DNA of 43,820 bases from Actinomycetes bacterium (lineage in GTDB: Bacteria > Actinomycetota > Acidimicrobiia > Acidimicrobiales > Bog-793): assembly GCA_021809425.1 (NCBI GenBank), contig JAKBAA010000022.1, positions 1 to 43,820 on the forward strand, in the 5' to 3' direction. Position 1 is the stretch's first letter; each line of letters opens with the position of its first letter. The notes beneath the pieces are model-generated. The model was not told where the DNA came from. It did no database searches and saw only the letters and a list, made by a program, of their open reading frames with translations. Below, piece after piece: positions 40,644 to 43,820 of this stretch. Made by a program: the position numbers and the translations under genes.

Positions 40644-41147
40644 GTGCCGGGACGTCACGCCGCGCCGGAATGCCTCGCGACCGGGCGCGGTCACCGCCAG
40701 CCTAACCGTCCCCCTCGCCGGTCCCGCCGGGGGCCGAGGCTGGGGCGGAGGGCAGGCGCGCTCGCCGCGGGCGCGGGGCTGCTGGCGGTCGCCGTGCTCG
40801 GGCGGCGGTGGGTGCAGCGGGTGGAGGTGCGCGGCCCGAGCATGCAGCCGACCCTCGCCGAAGGCGACCGCCTGCTGTGCGGGCCGGCGGTCCGGCTGCG
40901 CACGGGCGACATCGTCGTCGTGGAGGAGCCGGGCGGCGGCGGGCTGCTGGCGGTGAAGCGGGTGGCGGCGCTCGACGACGGGGCGGTGGTGGTGCTCGGG
41001 GACAACCGGTCGGCAAGCCGGGACAGCCGCGCCTACGGCCCGCTGCCGAGGGCGGCAGTGCGCGGGCGCGCCTGGTGGCGCTACTTCCCGGCAGGGCGGG
41101 CCGGGCGGCTGGCGGGAGCCCGGGCGGAGGCCCGAACGGGCGGATGA
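40644..41147 (+). CDS. sodX: S26 signal-peptidase-like NiSOD maturation protease
   Basis: About 167 residues if started at GTG 40644; the start is uncertain (GTG 40635 and GTG 40794 are alternatives). A hydrophobic segment (ALAAGAGLLAVAVLG) precedes the serine motif VRGPSMQPTLAEGDRLL, the lysine region LLAVKRVAALDDG and box E VLGDNRSASRDSRAYG, the Ser/Lys arrangement of S26 peptidases. Pairing with sodN on the opposite strand identifies it as the SodX-type enzyme that removes the NiSOD propeptide. Confidence 0.82.
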   Translation: MPGRHAAPECLATGRGHRQPNRPPRRSRRGPRLGRRAGALAAGAGLLAVAVLGRRWVQRVEVRGPSMQPTLAEGDRLLCGPAVRLRTGDIVVVEEPGGGGLLAVKRVAALDDGAVVVLGDNRSASRDSRAYGPLPRAAVRGRAWWRYFPAGRAGRLAGARAEARTGG

Positions 41148-41168
41148 CGTGGGCGTCGCCGGGGCCGG

Positions 41169-41174
41169 TACGCT
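41169..41174 (+). promoter_or_regulatory. -10 element of mshA
   Basis: TACGCT ends eight bases before the mshA ATG, with no ribosome-binding site between, as expected for a leaderless or nearly leaderless transcript. Confidence 0.45.
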
Positions 41175-41182
41175 CCTGCGAC

Positions 41183-42439
41183 ATGCGCAGGCTGGCCGTG
41201 CTGTCGATGCACACGTCGCCCCTCGCCCAGCCGGGCAGCGGGGACGGGGGCGGGATGAACGTGTACGTGCGCGAGCTGTGCACGGCGCTCGCGCGCAGCG
41301 GGACGGCCTGCGTCGTGTTCACCCGGGCCGACGCTCCGGGGCTGGCGCCGGAGGTGACCGTCGAGCCGGGCTTCGCCGTCCGCCACGTCGTGGCCGGGCC
41401 GGAGGCCGGGGTGCCCAAGGCGGCGCTGCCCGGGCTGGTGGACGCCTTTGCCGACGCGGTGGAGGCGTCGCTGCTCGCCGACGAGGCCGCCGGGGAGGCG
41501 ACGCCGGGCGCCATCCACGCCAACTACTGGCTGTCAGGGGTGGCCGGGCACGCGCTGAAGCACCGGCTCGACCTGCCGCTCGTGTCGACGTTCCACACGC
41601 TCGAGCGGGTGAAGGCGGAGGCGTCGCCCGAGGACGCCGAGCCGGGCGGCGAGGCGCGCCGGGCGGCAGCCGAGGCGGCGGTGATCGGCTGCTCGGACGC
41701 CCTGCTGGCGTCGTGCACCGTGGAGGCGGACGACCTGGTCGCCCACTACGGGGCGGACCGGGCGCGCATCGAGGTGGTGGCGCCCGGGGTCGACGGCGCC
41801 TTCTTCGCCCCGGGCGACCGCGGGCAGGCCCGGCGGGCCCTCGGGCTGGCGACCGAGGGTCGGCTGCTGCTGTTCGTCGGCCGTATCCAGCCGCTCAAGG
41901 GGGCGGACGTCGCCGTGCGCAGCCTGGCCGCCCTCGACGAGCGGGGGCTCGGTGGCACCCGCCTGCTGCTCGTCGGCGGCCCGAGCGGCCCCCGTGGCGA
42001 GGAGGAGGTGCTGGCCCTGCGGGCGCTGGTGGGCTGTCTCGGGCTAGAGGAGCGGGTGAGCTTCGTGCCGCCGCAGCCGCACGAGGCGCTGTCGAGCTTC
42101 TACCGGGCCGCCGACTGCTGCGTGGTGCCGTCCCGCTCCGAGTCGTTCGGCCTGGTGGCCCTGGAGGCGGCGGCGTGCGGCATCCCGGTGGTGGCCTCCG
42201 AGGTGGGCGGGCTGGCCACCCTCGTCGAGGACGGCCGGACCGGCTTCCTCGTGCCCGACGGGACGGTGGGGTCGTTCGCCGACCGGCTGGCGGCCGTCCT
42301 CGGCGACCCGTCGGGAGCGGCGGCCATGGGGCGGGCGGCGGCCGCCCGGGCGCGCACCTACACCTGGCCGATCGCCGCAGGGCGGCTGGGGCGGCTGTAC
42401 GACGAGCTGACGGCGCGCACGCTCGTCACCTGCGCCTAG
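41183..42439 (+). CDS. mshA: D-inositol-3-phosphate glycosyltransferase, mycothiol biosynthesis
   Basis: 418 residues, GT4 family with GT-B fold. The N-terminus RLAVLSMHTSPLAQPGSGDG followed by GGMNVYVRELC is characteristic of MshA; HANYWLSG, STFHTLERVKA, FVGRIQPLKGADVAVRSL and the donor site SRSESFGLVALEAAACGIPV follow in order. It joins GlcNAc from UDP-GlcNAc to 1L-inositol 1-phosphate in the first step of mycothiol synthesis, which marks an actinobacterium. ATG start fits the -10 element just upstream. Confidence 0.94.
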   Translation: MRRLAVLSMHTSPLAQPGSGDGGGMNVYVRELCTALARSGTACVVFTRADAPGLAPEVTVEPGFAVRHVVAGPEAGVPKAALPGLVDAFADAVEASLLADEAAGEATPGAIHANYWLSGVAGHALKHRLDLPLVSTFHTLERVKAEASPEDAEPGGEARRAAAEAAVIGCSDALLASCTVEADDLVAHYGADRARIEVVAPGVDGAFFAPGDRGQARRALGLATEGRLLLFVGRIQPLKGADVAVRSLAALDERGLGGTRLLLVGGPSGPRGEEEVLALRALVGCLGLEERVSFVPPQPHEALSSFYRAADCCVVPSRSESFGLVALEAAACGIPVVASEVGGLATLVEDGRTGFLVPDGTVGSFADRLAAVLGDPSGAAAMGRAAAARARTYTWPIAAGRLGRLYDELTARTLVTCA

Positions 42440-42451
42440 CAGCCGTCGCTG

Positions 42452-42457
42452 TACGGT
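42452..42457 (+). promoter_or_regulatory. -10 element of proC, leaderless type
   Basis: TACGGT ends six bases before the proC ATG. The GGGAG directly before the ATG is too close for normal ribosome binding. Confidence 0.45.
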
Positions 42458-42463
42458 CGGGAG

Positions 42464-43258
42464 ATGGCGAGACTCCTGATCTTCGGCGGCGGGCGCATGG
42501 GGGGCGCCGTCGTGGGCGGCCTGGTGCGGGCCGGGTGGGCGGACCGTGACCAGCTGGTGGTGGTGGAGCGCCGGCAGGAGGCGCGGGAGGCGATCGCCGC
42601 CCGGTACCCGGCCGTCGAGGTGGTGGAGGCGCCCGGGCGGGCCGACGGGGTGGTGCTCGCCGTGAAGCCGGGCGACCTCGAGGCCGCCTGCCGGGCCCTG
42701 CCGCGCCAGGAGGTGGGCCGCCTGCTGTCGATCGCTGCGGGCGCCACGCTGGCCCGGCTCGAGGGGTGGCTGTGGCCCGGCCTGCCGGTGGTGCGGGCGA
42801 TGCCCAACATGCCGGCCCTCGTCGGTGCGGGCGCCTCGGTGATCGCGCCGGGCACGGCGGCGGCCGAGGAAGACCTGGCGTGGGCCGAGTCGGTGCTGTC
42901 GTCGATCGGGGTCGTGGTGCGCCTGCCGGAGCGCCTGCTCGACGCCGCCACCGGCCTGTCGGGGTCGGGGCCGGCCTACGTGTTCCTCGTGGTGGAGGCC
43001 CTGGTCGAGGCCGGCGTGCTGGAGGGGCTCGATCGCGAGGTGGCCCGCGTGCTCGCCGTCCAGACGCTGCTCGGTGCCGCCCGGATGCTCGACGAGACCG
43101 GCGAGCGGGCCGAGGAGCTGCGGGCTGCGGTCACCTCGCCGGGCGGGACGACGGCGGCCGGGCTGCGGGCGCTCGAGGGGCGCGCCGTGCGCTCGGCGTT
43201 CCTCGAGGCGGTGGCGGCAGCGGCCGAGCGTGCCCGCCAGCTCGGGCGGGAGCACTGA
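42464..43258 (+). CDS. proC: pyrroline-5-carboxylate reductase
   Basis: 264 residues. N-terminal Rossmann motif LLIFGGGRMGGAVVGGL for NAD(P)H, VVLAVKPGDLEAA, RAMPNMPALVGAGASVI, and the family signature in the C-terminal domain (LSGSGPAYVFLVVEAL through VTSPGGTTAAGLRAL). It reduces 1-pyrroline-5-carboxylate to proline. In mycobacteria proC is followed by a small HTH gene, from memory; the same order is seen here. Confidence 0.95.
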   Translation: MARLLIFGGGRMGGAVVGGLVRAGWADRDQLVVVERRQEAREAIAARYPAVEVVEAPGRADGVVLAVKPGDLEAACRALPRQEVGRLLSIAAGATLARLEGWLWPGLPVVRAMPNMPALVGAGASVIAPGTAAAEEDLAWAESVLSSIGVVVRLPERLLDAATGLSGSGPAYVFLVVEALVEAGVLEGLDREVARVLAVQTLLGAARMLDETGERAEELRAAVTSPGGTTAAGLRALEGRAVRSAFLEAVAAAAERARQLGREH

Positions 43259-43330
43259 GCGGCCGCCCACCGGCACCGGCGGGGCCGCGGGGCGGTCCGC
43301 AACGACTTTTCGGCGCCGGTGGGGAGCGCC

Positions 43331-43336
43331 TAGGCT
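43331..43336 (+). promoter_or_regulatory. -10 element upstream of the small HTH gene
   Basis: TAGGCT lies 18 bases before the GTG start, followed by a purine-rich GGAGAGGG ribosome-binding site. A short leader of about 10 bases would result. Confidence 0.4.
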
Positions 43337-43354
43337 CGGGGGCAGCGGAGAGGG

Positions 43355-43558
43355 GTGGTAGCGCTGACGGCACACTACGCATCGTCCCGGTTCCTGACGG
43401 TCGCCGAGGTGGCCGGCGTGCTCCGGGTCTCCAACATGACGGTCTACCGGTTGATCACGAACGGCCAGCTGCCGGCGGTGCGGGTGGGCAAGTCGTACCG
43501 CCTTCGCGAGGAGGACGTCGACGCCTACCTGGCCGCCCGGTTCACCGAGGCCGGCTGA
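43355..43558 (+). CDS. excisionase-family (MerR-like/BldC-like) small HTH protein
   Basis: 67 residues from GTG with GAGAGG just upstream. Nearly the whole protein is one winged HTH: RFLTVAEVAGVLRVSNMTVY, RLITNGQLPAVRVGKSYRLR and EEDVDAYLAARF. BldC-size, single-domain proteins of this type bind direct repeats cooperatively. Its position between proC and rex resembles the Rv0500A neighbourhood of mycobacteria; the target genes are unknown. Confidence 0.88.
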   Translation: MVALTAHYASSRFLTVAEVAGVLRVSNMTVYRLITNGQLPAVRVGKSYRLREEDVDAYLAARFTEAG

Positions 43559-43584
43559 CCCTGGAACGCCGACCGGCGGCGCCC

Positions 43585-43820
43585 GTGCAGGGGCGTCCCG
43601 GCCGCAGGGCGCGCGCGTCCCGGCGCCGGCGGTCGCACGGCTGCCGGTGTACCGCCGCGCCCTCGACGCGCTCGCCGGGTCGGAGCCGACGACCGTCTCC
43701 TCGGCGGAGCTCTCCCGACTGACCGGGGTGAACGCCGCGACCGTCCGCCGGGACCTCGCCCGGCTGGGGTCGTACGGGACACGGGGCACCGGGTACGACG
43801 TGGGCCAGCTGCTCGACCGG
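43585..43820 (+). CDS. rex: redox-sensing repressor Rex, partial, with apparent 5' frameshift
   Basis: The gene runs off the right edge. From 43614 the frame reads RVPAPAVARLPVYRRALDAL, then the winged-HTH VSSAELSRLTGVNAATVRRD and LGSYGTRGTGYDV, which is diagnostic of Rex, the NADH/NAD+-sensing repressor. No ATG, GTG or TTG occurs in that frame between the preceding HTH stop and the conserved N-terminus; the first is GTG 43647, which would cut conserved residues. A GTG at 43585 in another frame would join it if the GC run near 43609-43617 were two bases shorter. Sequencing error, slippage or an unusual start are all possible. Confidence 0.8.

Overview
The window is very GC-rich (about 70-75 percent by eye) and gene-dense, with many stop/start overlaps of the ATGA or GTGA type. 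It carries markers of Actinomycetota: a mycothiol glycosyltransferase (mshA), nickel superoxide dismutase, an ECF sigma factor with an RskA-type anti-sigma factor, fused FadE-type acyl-CoA dehydrogenase, and several start codons placed 6-8 bases after a TANNNT-like -10 element (probable leaderless transcripts). A deep-branching actinobacterium such as an Acidimicrobiia relative is plausible, but this is inference from gene style only. No tRNA, rRNA, CRISPR array, insertion sequence or phage gene was seen.

Layout. 1-2072 (minus): a probable beta/alpha pair of E1 (2-oxoacid dehydrogenase-like) proteins whose thiamine motifs are eroded, with an upstream short-chain dehydrogenase; a TetR regulator diverges from them. 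2995-4577 (minus): small leader ORF, ECF sigma factor and membrane zinc anti-sigma factor. 4746-10538: acyl-CoA metabolism, with a double acyl-CoA dehydrogenase (minus) diverging from an amidohydrolase, acyl-CoA synthetase and MaoC-type hydratase (plus). 10594-14372 (minus): the two subunits of a heterodimeric ABC exporter. 14478-17665 (plus): an unusual soluble protein joining a sugar-importer-type ABC ATPase to GAF modules and a histidine kinase, overlapping its OmpR-type response regulator. 18141-22318 (plus): a complete XylF/ATPase/XylH-like sugar importer plus a DUF6314-like protein. 22325-32338 (minus): a second sugar importer followed by araA, araD, a zinc polyol-type dehydrogenase, araB, a LytR_C-domain envelope protein and a Gfo/Idh/MocA oxidoreductase. 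32728-38504 (minus): AI-2E family membrane protein, L,D-transpeptidase, galT, galK and a LacI regulator. 38654-43820: NDH-2, a DksA-like zinc finger, sodN with its divergent maturation peptidase, mshA, proC, a small excisionase-type HTH protein and the start of rex.

How the parts fit. The central block looks like a sugar-acquisition island: two CUT2 importers, L-arabinose catabolism to D-xylulose 5-phosphate and Leloir galactose steps. The LacI protein probably represses the arabinose operon through an operator overlapping a good promoter at 32673-32714. The plus-strand importer is preceded by the ABC-GAF-kinase/regulator pair; the ABC part of the kinase closely resembles the ATPase of the importer next door. 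The most interesting hypothesis in the window is that this kinase reads transporter state (or competes for the permease) through its own ABC domain and then controls the importer through the regulator, with direct repeats at 17756-17831 as candidate binding sites.
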